From positions 62,001 to 126,000 of the forward strand of contig JAUTCQ010000017.1 of the NCBI GenBank assembly GCA_030673845.1: 64,000 nucleotides of DNA, given 5' to 3'. Positions 24,759 through 33,009 of the stretch are shown here, one piece after another; positions within the stretch are counted from its first letter, which is position 1, and every line of letters begins with the position of its first letter. A program made the position numbers and the translations under genes. The stretch is from Verrucomicrobiota bacterium JB022 (lineage in GTDB: Bacteria > Verrucomicrobiota > Verrucomicrobiia > Opitutales > Oceanipulchritudinaceae). Below the pieces are notes generated by a model. That model was not told the origin of the DNA, searched no databases, and saw nothing but the letters and a program-made list of their open reading frames with translations.

Positions 24759-26378
24759 CTACTGCGCCCGGAAATCCGCCAGCGCCTGTTCGAGTGTCGT
24801 GACTTCGTGGGTGCGGCGGTCGGCCAGGATGGGGCTGGCGGCGATCAGGCTGTGCGGCTGGTCGCGCAGGCCTACGAGGTAGACTGTCTTGCCGGCGCGC
24901 TCGGCCTTGCGCACGAGGGATTCGAGGGCGCGCAGCCCCGTGGCGTCCATCCACGGCACGTCGGCGAAGTCGAGAATCAGGGCGCGGTAGCGGCGGTCCA
25001 CCCGGTCGAGCGTGTTGAGGCAGGTATCGGCTACGCCAAAGAAAAACGGCCCGCGCAGGCGGAAGGTCTGGATCTCGTGCCCGGCCAGCTCGGGGCGGGG
25101 CAGATCTGCGTGGTCGAGCGATTCCAGCGGGGTGGCGTTGGCCATGCGGCGCATGAAGAGCAAGGCCGCCAGCACGACCCCGGCAGGGATCGCATACGTC
25201 AGGTCGACAAACACCGTGAGCAGGAAGGTGATCAGGAGCACGCCGACGTCTTCGCGCGGGCTGCGGAAGAGGCGCACAAACAAGCGCCACTCGCTCATGT
25301 GGTAGGCCACCACCAGCAGGATGCCTGCGAGCGTCGCCATGGGCACGTATTGCAGGTAGCGCCCCAGCGCGAGACCCAGCACAAGGAGGGTCAGCGCATG
25401 GACGATGCCCGAGAGCGGAGTAACGCCGCCGTTCTTGATGTTGGCCGCCGTGCGCGCAATGGCCCCGGTGGCCGGCATCCCGCCGACAAAGCTCACCGCG
25501 ACGTTGGCGATGCCTTGGCCCACCAGCTCGGTATTGGGGCGGTGGCGCTGCCCCGTCATGCCGTCGGCCACCATCGCCGAGAGCAGCGATTCCAGCCCGC
25601 CGAGCAGCGCAATCGCGACCGCCGAAGGCAGGAGGGCCTGGATGAGGTGCCAGTCGAGCGCGGGCAGGCCGGGGGTCGGCAGCTTGAGGTCGAGCGTGGG
25701 GAAGCGGCTGCCGATGGTCGGCACGTCGAGCCCCAGCAATACCGCCAGCAGCGTCGTCAACAAGATCGCGACCAGCGAGCCGGGCACGCGACGCGAGAGG
25801 CGGGGGAATTGGGTGACGATCAGGATCGTGGCGGCTCCCAAGGCGAGGCTGGCGAAATTCGTCAGGCCGAGGTGCTGCGCATACGCGATCCAGCGCTCGT
25901 GCAGGTGTTCGGGCCACGGGCCGCTCCAGCCCATCAGCTCCGGGATCTGCCCGGTGGCGATGATCAGGGCGATGGCGCTGGTAAAGCCCACCGTGACGGG
26001 GTAGGGGATGTAGCGGATCACGCCGCCGAGCTTCATCGCCCCCATCGCGAGCAGGATCAGCCCCGCCAGTGCGGTCGCGACGATCAGCCCCTCGTGCCCA
26101 TATTGCGTCACCGTCTGGTGCACGAGCAGCACGAAGGCCCCGGTGGGTCCACCGATCTGGAAGCGGCTGCCGCTGCCCAGTGAGATGAGGCCGCCGGCGA
26201 CCACCGCCGTCACCCAGCCTGTCTCCGGGGGCAGCCCGGAGGCAATGGCGAAGGCCAAGGCAAGGGGGAACGCCAGCACGCCAACAATGATGCCTGCCAG
26301 CAGGTCTTTCGACCACGATCCGCGAAGGGTGCCATCGCGGTAGGCCGACCATAAGGCCGGAGCGGAACTTTCTTTCAT
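24759..26378 (-). CDS. SulP-family anion permease with STAS domain
   Basis: 539 residues from the ATG at 26378. The membrane part (about 1-420) carries the SulP signature FPLALAFAIASGLPPETGWVTA near 40-60 and GGPTGAFVLL near 85, with 12 or more helices; IGGPTGAF is the anion-site motif. The cytoplasmic STAS domain (about 440-539) has the phosphorylation-type DATGLRALESL stretch. SulP proteins move sulfate, bicarbonate or dicarboxylates; a carbonic anhydrase neighbour would suggest bicarbonate but none is present. The start at 26393 is also possible. Confidence 0.9.
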   Translation of the reverse strand: MKESSAPALWSAYRDGTLRGSWSKDLLAGIIVGVLAFPLALAFAIASGLPPETGWVTAVVAGGLISLGSGSRFQIGGPTGAFVLLVHQTVTQYGHEGLIVATALAGLILLAMGAMKLGGVIRYIPYPVTVGFTSAIALIIATGQIPELMGWSGPWPEHLHERWIAYAQHLGLTNFASLALGAATILIVTQFPRLSRRVPGSLVAILLTTLLAVLLGLDVPTIGSRFPTLDLKLPTPGLPALDWHLIQALLPSAVAIALLGGLESLLSAMVADGMTGQRHRPNTELVGQGIANVAVSFVGGMPATGAIARTAANIKNGGVTPLSGIVHALTLLVLGLALGRYLQYVPMATLAGILLVVAYHMSEWRLFVRLFRSPREDVGVLLITFLLTVFVDLTYAIPAGVVLAALLFMRRMANATPLESLDHADLPRPELAGHEIQTFRLRGPFFFGVADTCLNTLDRVDRRYRALILDFADVPWMDATGLRALESLVRKAERAGKTVYLVGLRDQPHSLIAASPILADRRTHEVTTLEQALADFRAQ

Positions 26379-26634
26379 GGGTCTTATAACCAAACCGAAA
26401 GCACCTGATCATGCCCCAGGCGTAGTCGGGGGGCAAGCGGTTTCAAGGGGAGTGACAGAGATGTCGTAACTTGCTGTTTTCGGGAAAGTTGAAGGGCGAT
26501 AGTAAAGTCGCGTATTGCAGGGCCGCTGGTGTCCTTAAGGCACGCTTCTAATGGGCAGCTTTCCCGGATCGGGGCTTGAGGTCGGCGTGCGCTTTTTAAT
26601 AAAGAGTCTCAATCTTAATAAAAGGCACGTCTTG
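26379..26634. promoter_or_regulatory. Upstream region of DUF3325-DUF3649-PepSY genes
   Basis: About 255 bp. It includes the words TAAAGTCGC (26503-26511) and GAGTCTCA (26604-26611); both words also occur, in the same order, upstream of the PEP-CTERM gene at 42420. A frame beginning at 26551 reads through this region, but the real start of the next gene is more likely the ATG at 26635. Confidence 0.4.
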
Positions 26635-26898
26635 ATGTTTGCTCTTACAACCTGTGCGGCGACCCTTTTGACCTTGGCGGGGGGACTTGTTCTTTACCTG
26701 TGCAGCCCCAACCAGGCGCTGCTTGCGGCTGGGCTGGGCCGGGGCGGCCTCTGGCTTGGCATCGCGAGCCTGCTGCTGGCGGTCGGCCTCTTTTTGTCCG
26801 CCATGGGCCCGGCGGCGGCCGTTTCGAGCTGGCTCGTCATCCTGATGCTCGAAGGGTCTGCGCTGCCCTTCATCGCTTTCCTGCGTCGCACTTCATGA
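26635..26898 (+). CDS. DUF3325-like small membrane protein
   Basis: 87 residues with three hydrophobic segments: LTTCAATLLTLAGGLVLYLC, WLGIASLLLAVGLFLSAM and AAVSSWLVILMLEGSALPFIAF. This pattern and position match DUF3325, a family found next to PepSY and DUF3649 proteins in siderophore and iron-uptake clusters of Proteobacteria. An ATG overlap (ATGA) joins it to the next gene. A longer frame from 26551 would add 28 residues of poor quality. Family assignment is by pattern, so moderate confidence. Confidence 0.6.
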   Translation: MFALTTCAATLLTLAGGLVLYLCSPNQALLAAGLGRGGLWLGIASLLLAVGLFLSAMGPAAAVSSWLVILMLEGSALPFIAFLRRTS

Positions 26899-27203
26899 GC
26901 CAGTCCACCAAATCTCCTGCCCCGCTGACGCCCGCCAACTGGTTTGGCAAGGTGGCCGCTGCGGTCGTGCTCGGCTTCCCGCTCTCGGTCGGCCTCAGCG
27001 GCCTGCTGGCCTATTTCGGGCCCGGCGGCGTCGAAGCCTACGCGGTCGACCAGATCGCCATGTGGTCGGTGGCCTTCTTCTGGTGCCCGATCCTCGCCGC
27101 CTGCTTTCTCTTTCGCGACAGCCTGCGCGCCTGGCTTTGGCTGGGCGGCGCCACCGTGCTCACCTACGCACTGCTCTTTGGCGGCCGCGCCCTCTTCTAC
27201 TAG
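26895..27203 (+). CDS. DUF3649-like small membrane protein
   Basis: 102 residues with three membrane segments (AAAVVLGFPLSVGLSGLLAYF, MWSVAFFWCPILAACFLF, WLWLGGATVLTYALLFGG). Size, topology and order agree with DUF3649, the usual neighbour of PepSY reductases in iron clusters. It overlaps the upstream gene by four bases and is 3 bp from the PepSY gene, so the three are one operon. Biochemical role unknown. Confidence 0.6.
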   Translation: MSQSTKSPAPLTPANWFGKVAAAVVLGFPLSVGLSGLLAYFGPGGVEAYAVDQIAMWSVAFFWCPILAACFLFRDSLRAWLWLGGATVLTYALLFGGRALFY

Positions 27204-27206
27204 GCT

Positions 27207-28781
27207 ATGCGCACCGATATCGTCAAAACTTACAAGGCCGTCCACACCTGGGTGGGGATCACGTCGGCGCTGTTCCTCTTCATCGCTTTTTACGCCGGGG
27301 CGATCACGATGTTCGAGCTGCCGCTGCAGCGCTGGGCTTCGGCTCCTTCCACGGCCCTGCCGCCCGCCGTTGCGCTCGACGAGGCGCCGGAACTGGCCCG
27401 CCAGGCGGTGGAGGCGCATCCGGAGGCCCGCAAGGCCTACGCGATCAACTTCGCCCCGTCGCCCGCCAACCCCGCCCGCGTCACCTGGACGATTCGCGAC
27501 CCGGCGGACCACCATTCGGCCCCGCACGTCTACGGCGCGGCTTTCGACGACGCGGGCGCACTCGTGGTACAGGAGACCGGCGGCTCCCCGGTCGCGCAGT
27601 TCATCGACGTGTTGCACCAGCAAGTGGGCCTGCCCTTCGACCACGACATCTCCATGCCCGTCACCGGGGTCGTTTCGCTGCTCTACTTCCTCGCGCTCGT
27701 TTCCGGGGTGGTCGTGCTGGTGCCGACGCTGGTCAAAAACCTCTTCCTCATCCGCGCGAGGGCACGGGCGGTGCGCCGCAAGTGGCTGGACATGCACAAT
27801 ACGCTGGGCATCTTCAGCCTGCCGTTTCACGTGATGATCGCCCTTACGGCGGTGGTCTTCGCCTCCCACCACCAGTTTTACGATGTGCAGGACGCCGTGC
27901 TCTACCAGGGGCGACAGGCAGAGCTGGCGAGGCCTGCCCCGCCGGCTCTCAGCCAGCCCGCCGAGGGCCAGGCGATGTTGCTGCCTTCCCAAATGGCCGC
28001 CCGACTGGCGGAGCAGGCCCCAACGTTCCAGATCCAACAGATTGAATACCGGAGCACTCCGGCGGGTACCGTGGCGCGTATCCTCGGCCACGACAACCGT
28101 TACATGCTGCGCGGCCCCACCTTTGGCATCGGCGTGGCAGACCCCTATACAGGGGAGCTGGTGCAGACGGATTATTTCCCGGACCGCCAGCCGAGCCGCC
28201 TCGCCATCATCACCACGTTTTTCGGCCTGCACTTCGGCAACTTTGGCGGCACGCCCATCCGCTGGGCCTATGTGGCACTGGGGCTGTCCGGCGCGTTCCT
28301 CTTCTACACCGGCAACGTGCTCTGGGTCGAGGCCCGTCGCAAGCGCCTTACCGCCGCCAACCCGGCGCTTGCGCAGCCGCGTTCGGTGCGGTTCCTCTCC
28401 GGCCTCACGGCGGGCGTTTGCCTGGGCACCATGGCGGGGATCTCGCTGACGATTGCTGCCGCCAAGTGGCTCCCGGCTACCCTGCACCTCGACGACTGGC
28501 ACGCGGGGATCTTCTACGCTGTGCTGGCGCTGGCTCTCGGCTGGGCCTTCTGGCGTGGTTCCGCCCGGGCCACGGACGAGCTGCTCTGGCTCTGCGCCGC
28601 CTGCACCTTCGCCATCCCCTTCAGCAGCCTGCTCGGCCTCGCGGGGGTCGCCCCTTGGTCGCCAAACCCCGGCACATGGGCGGTAGATGCCATGGCGTTC
28701 GCTGGGGGTGCCGGCTTTGCGGCGATGGCGTGGAAGGCAAGGGCATCCTTCCAGTCCGCTGCCGCTACGCCTGCCGGCTGA
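27207..28781 (+). CDS. PepSY-associated membrane protein (siderophore-reductase-like)
   Basis: 524 residues. The N-terminal helix (KTYKAVHTWVGITSALFLFIAFYAGAITMFE) with His near residue 12 is the start of the PepSY-TM fold. A second helix pair follows near 155-180 (VSLLYFLALVSGVVVLVPTLV), with KWLDMHNTLGIFSLPFHVMIALTA near 195, and four more near the end. In Pseudomonas the PepSY-TM protein FoxB reduces ferri-siderophore. Here the gene completes a DUF3325-DUF3649-PepSY set, but no TonB receptor is adjacent. Its 3' end overlaps the convergent GH13 gene by 17 bp. Confidence 0.83.
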   Translation: MRTDIVKTYKAVHTWVGITSALFLFIAFYAGAITMFELPLQRWASAPSTALPPAVALDEAPELARQAVEAHPEARKAYAINFAPSPANPARVTWTIRDPADHHSAPHVYGAAFDDAGALVVQETGGSPVAQFIDVLHQQVGLPFDHDISMPVTGVVSLLYFLALVSGVVVLVPTLVKNLFLIRARARAVRRKWLDMHNTLGIFSLPFHVMIALTAVVFASHHQFYDVQDAVLYQGRQAELARPAPPALSQPAEGQAMLLPSQMAARLAEQAPTFQIQQIEYRSTPAGTVARILGHDNRYMLRGPTFGIGVADPYTGELVQTDYFPDRQPSRLAIITTFFGLHFGNFGGTPIRWAYVALGLSGAFLFYTGNVLWVEARRKRLTAANPALAQPRSVRFLSGLTAGVCLGTMAGISLTIAAAKWLPATLHLDDWHAGIFYAVLALALGWAFWRGSARATDELLWLCAACTFAIPFSSLLGLAGVAPWSPNPGTWAVDAMAFAGGAGFAAMAWKARASFQSAAATPAG

Positions 28782-30699
28782 ACGCCACCATACTCAAGGC
28801 CGGGAGCACGACGCGGGCGCTGTGGGCGAGGCCGTGGCAGCCGGGGCCGTCGGCCTGCACGCCGCCGCTGTTCCCTTGGCGCCAGGGATTGACGTAGTGG
28901 TCGTAGACGTCGCTGTTGAAGACCTCGTGCCACTGGCCGCTGTGGGGGAAGCCGAGGCGATACTCGAAGTGCGAGCGGTGGTTGAAGTTGATCGCGACCA
29001 GCACCTCTTTGCCTTCGCCTGGCACGTAGCGGTAGTAGGCCAGCACGCGGTCCTGATTGTGCACCGCCACCACGCGCAGGCCCTCGGCGGTGAGGGCGGG
29101 GCGGGAGCGGCGAAATTCCAGCAGGTGCGCCAGGAAGGTCGAATAATCGCGACGGTGACGGTCGTGCGCCGCACCTTGCCAGTCGACCCGGTGATGGCCG
29201 TGCAGCACGAGGTTGTCCGACCAGCTCCGGGTTTCGAGCACTTCCTGCCCCATGAAAAGCTGAGGGATGCCGGGTGCCGTCAGCAGCAGGCCCAGCGCGG
29301 CGCGGCAACGGCTGCGCGCATACCAGCCGCCCGGGTCGTTGGGGTCGCAGAGCACGGGCAGGCGGGGGCCGCGGTCGCCATTGCCGGGCTCGAAATAGAC
29401 GATGTCGTGGTTTTCGAGACACTGGATGGCCTGCCAGTGGTGGCGCAGCCCGCCGGCCCGGAGTTCCCGCGCCACGCCGTCGAGGTCGAGCGCGTGAGAG
29501 CCGGGGTAGCTGGCCTGGCGCAGCACGTGGCGCAGGCTGTCGCGCAGCCCCTGGTGCACGGTGCCGGAAAAGCCCGCGCCGCCCTCCTCCGTGGGCCGCA
29601 CAATCGAGCCCGAGACGGGCCAATGCTCCGCTAGCCGGAACGCGGCCGGGTGGCGGTGGCGCAGCGTGTCGTTGAGGTCGCGGCAGAATTGCCAGCCGTT
29701 ATGGCCCGTCTGTTGGAGCAGCACGCTCACTTCGTCGAAGCGGAAGCCATCGACATGGTATTCGCGCAGGAAGAACTGGGCGTTGTCGATCAGGAACTGG
29801 CGCACCTCGCGCTTCCACATCGCGAAGACGAGGCCGCCCGCCCAGCCTTGGTCGGTAAAGAAGAGGGAGCGGTTGTGATTGCCGCGATACTGGCGGTCGA
29901 AAAAGTGCAGGCTTTCGCGCCCGAAGTCGCCACCCGCGTGGTTGTAGACCACGTCGAAGAGTACGGCGAGGCGGTGCAGGTGGGCGAGGTTGATCAGCGT
30001 CTTGAGCTGCCGCATGCCGCCGCAGAGCATGTGCCACTCCATCGGTGGGCGCCCGAAGCTCGCCAGTTGCCGGTTGACCTCGTCCAGATACGGCCCCAGT
30101 TGGTCGTCGGGCACCACGTAGTTCAGCTCGGGCGCGAAGTAGTCGACCGGGTTGTAACCCATCGAAAACTGGGTAGGCACCCCGTGGATCGGCAGCAGCA
30201 GCAGCGCGTTGACCCCCAGCGCTTGCAGTCGCGGCAGGTGGCGCACCACGTCGAGGAAGGTGCCTTGTCGCTCGGGCCACGCGGGGGCGTCGAAGGTGCC
30301 CACATGCAACTGGTAGATCACCAGCTCGTGCCAGGCAGGTGTGCGGTAGTCGCTGTCTTGCCAAGGGTAGTCGCTGCCGCGGATCACGCTCTTGCGCTTG
30401 CCGCGTCGTAGCCTCAGCTCGCGGGAATAGGGGTCGCGCTTGGGTCCGATGCTGCCGCGCCCCACGATGGCGTATTCGTAGCCGTCGCCCTCGCGCGCCT
30501 GCGGCACGTAGCCCGCCCAATAGCCGCCCCCCTGTCGCACGAGGCGGGTATGGTTACGGCCTCGCCACTCGGAGAAATCTCCCCGTACGTAGACCGCCTT
30601 GGCGGTGGGTGCCCAGACCCGAAAGGTCACTCCACCCTCCGGCACCAACTGCGCTCCCATCCGCGTCTCAGGGGTAATATGCTGCTGAGAAGCAGGCAT
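28765..30699 (-). CDS. GH13 family glycoside hydrolase/branching-enzyme-like protein
   Basis: 644 residues. An N-terminal CBM48-type domain (GVTFRVWAPTAKAVYVRGDFSEW, about 24-46) precedes a GH13 barrel. Conserved regions: DVVYNHAGGDF (region I, about 248), DGFRFDEVS (region II with the nucleophile Asp, about 318), AEHWPVSG (acid/base Glu, about 356) and CLENHDIV (region IV Asp, about 432). The layout resembles branching enzyme (GlgB) or malto-oligosyltrehalose trehalohydrolase, not a secreted amylase, as there is no signal peptide. No other glycogen genes are near, so the specificity is open. Confidence 0.85.
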   Translation of the reverse strand: MPASQQHITPETRMGAQLVPEGGVTFRVWAPTAKAVYVRGDFSEWRGRNHTRLVRQGGGYWAGYVPQAREGDGYEYAIVGRGSIGPKRDPYSRELRLRRGKRKSVIRGSDYPWQDSDYRTPAWHELVIYQLHVGTFDAPAWPERQGTFLDVVRHLPRLQALGVNALLLLPIHGVPTQFSMGYNPVDYFAPELNYVVPDDQLGPYLDEVNRQLASFGRPPMEWHMLCGGMRQLKTLINLAHLHRLAVLFDVVYNHAGGDFGRESLHFFDRQYRGNHNRSLFFTDQGWAGGLVFAMWKREVRQFLIDNAQFFLREYHVDGFRFDEVSVLLQQTGHNGWQFCRDLNDTLRHRHPAAFRLAEHWPVSGSIVRPTEEGGAGFSGTVHQGLRDSLRHVLRQASYPGSHALDLDGVARELRAGGLRHHWQAIQCLENHDIVYFEPGNGDRGPRLPVLCDPNDPGGWYARSRCRAALGLLLTAPGIPQLFMGQEVLETRSWSDNLVLHGHHRVDWQGAAHDRHRRDYSTFLAHLLEFRRSRPALTAEGLRVVAVHNQDRVLAYYRYVPGEGKEVLVAINFNHRSHFEYRLGFPHSGQWHEVFNSDVYDHYVNPWRQGNSGGVQADGPGCHGLAHSARVVLPALSMVAFSRQA

Positions 30700-30771
30700 G
30701 AAACGCTACTGTCGCCGATGTGACGCTTTTGTAAAGTCAGGAATGGGCGTGGCTTAAGGAAGGTGGGTTTT
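30700..30771. other. Short gap upstream of GH13 gene
   Basis: Holds the putative minus-strand promoter of the GH13 gene that starts at 30699. Nothing else recognised. Confidence 0.35.
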
Positions 30772-30916
30772 GAACAGGAGTTTTGGGAGTAAAAGAAGTT
30801 ATTTCAGAATAAACAGAAGGTCGCAAAGGACACGAAGGGAAAGCAGTCAGGTACAGACCTTTGTGTTCTTCGTGTTCTTCTGTTTTAAAACTCCTTAACT
30901 CCCAAAACTCCTGTTC
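30772..30916. repeat. Nested word-phased inverted repeat, 3' of rsmE
   Basis: Outer arms GAACAGGAGTTTTGGGAGT (30772-30790) and its exact 19-base reverse complement (30898-30916). Inside lies a second imperfect inverted repeat, AAACAGAAGGTCGCAAAGGA (from 30811) against the strand ending CTTCGTGTTCTTCTGTTTT. The inner arms use the CACAAAG/CACGAAG words. It sits nine bases after the stop of rsmE. Confidence 0.8.
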
Positions 30917-30925
30917 CAATCACCC

Positions 30926-31642
30926 CTACATCACCTCAAGCTTCGCCAGCACCAGTGCCAGGGCCGCGACCACCGCCGTTTCTTCGCGGAGGACGCGGGA
31001 GCCGAGAGAGAGCAGGATGAAGCCGGTGTCGCGGAGGGTCTTGCGGTCGGGAGCGTTCCAGCCGCGTTCGGGGCCGAGGGCGAGGGTCACGGAGCGGGAA
31101 TTGAGCGGCACGGTGCTGAGGGCGCCGGTGGCCTCGTAAACATCGAGGGCCCAGCGTGCACTGTCGGGCGCGAGGGTGGCGAGGGCCTCGTCCCAGTCGG
31201 TAAAGACGCCCACCTCGGGCAAATGGGTGGTAAAGGCCTGCTCGGCCCCTAGGCGGAGGTGCTCGCGGTATTCGCCGCTGCTCCAGAGGCTGCTGCGGGC
31301 ATAGGCCGGGTCGCACTTGCCCGTCTGCACAAAGATTATCCGCCGGACGCCGAGCGTGGTCGCGTCTTGCAGGATCTTCTTGGCTGTGTTGGGGCGGGGC
31401 AGGCCTACCAACAGGTCGACCGGCGGGGGAGGGGGCGGCGTCTCTCCCCACGTCAGCTCCAGCTCGACCGACGTCGGAGTGATGGACGTGACGGTGCCCT
31501 TGCCGCGCGGCCCGTAAACAGCCCCCACATCGAGCTGATCGCCCACCTGGACGCGCAAGACCCCCCGGATGTGTTCCAGCCGCGCATCCCGCGCGGAGAG
31601 CGTAAAGCGTTCGCTGGCTTCAGGCAGGAGCAGCAGGTTCAT
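30926..31642 (-). CDS. rsmE: 16S rRNA (uracil1498-N3)-methyltransferase RsmE
   Basis: 238 residues. RsmE methylates U1498 of 16S rRNA in the decoding centre. The SPOUT methyltransferase core is visible: a knotted C-terminal part with SVTLALGPERGWNAPDRKTL (about 180-200) and ILLSLGSRVLREETAVVAAL (about 206-226), the SAM-binding loops. An N-terminal OB-like domain (residues 1-70) binds RNA. Followed at once by the nested inverted repeat at 30772-30916. No close upstream partner; ychF is 135 bp away. Confidence 0.93.
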   Translation of the reverse strand: MNLLLLPEASERFTLSARDARLEHIRGVLRVQVGDQLDVGAVYGPRGKGTVTSITPTSVELELTWGETPPPPPPVDLLVGLPRPNTAKKILQDATTLGVRRIIFVQTGKCDPAYARSSLWSSGEYREHLRLGAEQAFTTHLPEVGVFTDWDEALATLAPDSARWALDVYEATGALSTVPLNSRSVTLALGPERGWNAPDRKTLRDTGFILLSLGSRVLREETAVVAALALVLAKLEVM

Positions 31643-31743
31643 CGAAAACGTGAGAGAGGTTAAAACAGAAGAAAACGACGTTAACGAAGATGTGTATAGG
31701 AAAAAGGATGCGATAATGCACCCTTATTCTCCTCTTTCATTTA

Positions 31744-31763
31744 CTTCACAGTCTCCTGTGAAG
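31744..31763. terminator. Perfect hairpin after ychF
   Basis: CTTCACAG / CTGTGAAG, 8 bp perfect with a TCTC loop, 14 bases after the ychF stop. There is no U-run, so it may be a processing or weak termination hairpin. Confidence 0.4.
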
Positions 31764-31777
31764 AGAGCCCTTCAAGC

Positions 31778-32878
31778 CTAGTTCGCGAAGCGGAACTCGG
31801 TGACGTCGCCGTCCTTGAAGAGGTATTCCTTGCCTTCGAGGCGCACCCTGCCCGCTTCGCGGGCTGCCGCCTTGGTGCCATACTTCACCAGGTCGTCGTA
31901 AGCGACGACTTCGGCCTTGATGAAGCCCTTCTGGAAGTCGGTATGGATCACGCCCGCGCATTCGGGCGCGGTCATGCCCTTCTTGAAGGTCCAGGCACGC
32001 ACTTCCTTTTCGCCGGCGGTGAAGTAGCTGGCGAGGCCGAGCAGGTCGTAGGTGGCGCGGATGAGGTTGCTCACGCCGGAGTCGCTGACGCCCATTTCGT
32101 TGAGGAATTCCTTCGCTTCGGCGGGCGACATTTCGCTCAGCTCTTCCTCAAGGCGGGAGGAAATGATGGCGATGCCGGCGTCGTGGGCCTTCTCCACGTA
32201 GGCGCGCACGGCCTGTACGTAGGGGTTGGCGTTCGGGTCGGCGAGATCGTCTTCGGCCACATTGCAGGCAAAGATGACGGGCTTGACCGACAGCAGGTTG
32301 AACTGGCGCAGACGGGCCTTGTCTTCGTCGTCCACTTCGAGGGTAAAGGCGGGCTTGCCCTCGCCGAGGATCGGGAGGAGGCGGTCGAGCAGGGCCACGG
32401 CCGCGACGGCGTCCTTGTCCTGGCTGCGCGCGCGCTTGATCAGGCGCTGGTGCTGGGCTTCGGCGCTTTCGAGGTCGGCCAGGATCAGCTCGGTCATGAT
32501 GATCTCGATGTCGCGCACCGGGTCGACGGAGCCCATCGCGTGGATGATGTCGTCGTTCTCGAAGCAGCGCACTACCTGGATGATCGCATCGACCTCGCGG
32601 ATGTTGGCGAGGAACTTGTTGCCGAGTCCTTCGCCCTTGCTGGCACCGGCGACGAGGCCCGCGATGTCCACGATCTCGATCGAGGCGGGGATGGTCACCT
32701 GTGTGCCCGCGAGCTTGCGCAGCGGCTCCAGACGGTCGTCCGGCACCTGGACGACGCCCACATTGGGGTCGATGGTGCAGAACGGGTAGTTGGCCGCCTC
32801 GGCTTTACGAGTGCGCGTCACGGCGTTGAAGAGCGTGCTTTTCCCGACATTGGGCAGTCCGACGATGCCTGCTTGCAT
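31778..32878 (-). CDS. ychF: Ribosome-binding ATPase YchF
   Basis: 366 residues from the ATG at 32878 (MQAGIVGLPN). It is an Obg-family P-loop protein that prefers ATP and binds the 50S subunit. Motifs: GLPNVGKSTLFN (G1, about 5-16), DIAGLVAGASKGEGLGNKFL (G3, about 66-85), and CNVAEDD where NKxD would be in GTPases, the known reason for ATP preference. A C-terminal TGS domain (RAWTFKKGMTAPECAGVIH, about 300-320) follows. The next open start at 32890 is a four-codon extension with no support. Confidence 0.95.
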   Translation of the reverse strand: MQAGIVGLPNVGKSTLFNAVTRTRKAEAANYPFCTIDPNVGVVQVPDDRLEPLRKLAGTQVTIPASIEIVDIAGLVAGASKGEGLGNKFLANIREVDAIIQVVRCFENDDIIHAMGSVDPVRDIEIIMTELILADLESAEAQHQRLIKRARSQDKDAVAAVALLDRLLPILGEGKPAFTLEVDDEDKARLRQFNLLSVKPVIFACNVAEDDLADPNANPYVQAVRAYVEKAHDAGIAIISSRLEEELSEMSPAEAKEFLNEMGVSDSGVSNLIRATYDLLGLASYFTAGEKEVRAWTFKKGMTAPECAGVIHTDFQKGFIKAEVVAYDDLVKYGTKAAAREAGRVRLEGKEYLFKDGDVTEFRFAN

Positions 32879-32939
32879 AAGGGTCCACACTGCGCAAAGC
32901 CCTCGCCCGTGGAAAGCAAAAAGCTGAGCGGGAGGATTT

Positions 32940-32994
32940 GAACAGGAGTATCAGGAGTAAAAAACAACTCCTTTAACTTCCCAAACTCCTGTTC
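32940..32994. repeat. Word-phased inverted repeat (AGGAGT type), 3' of NAGGN synthetase gene
   Basis: Outer arms GAACAGGAGT (32940-32949) and ACTCCTGTTC (32985-32994), with a second GGAGT/ACTCC pair inside. The arm shares GAACAGGAGT..GGGAGTAAAA-type words with the repeat at 30772. It lies 15 bases after the stop of the minus-strand ATP-grasp gene. Confidence 0.75.
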
Positions 32995-33009
32995 AGAAAG
33001 ATCCTTTTC

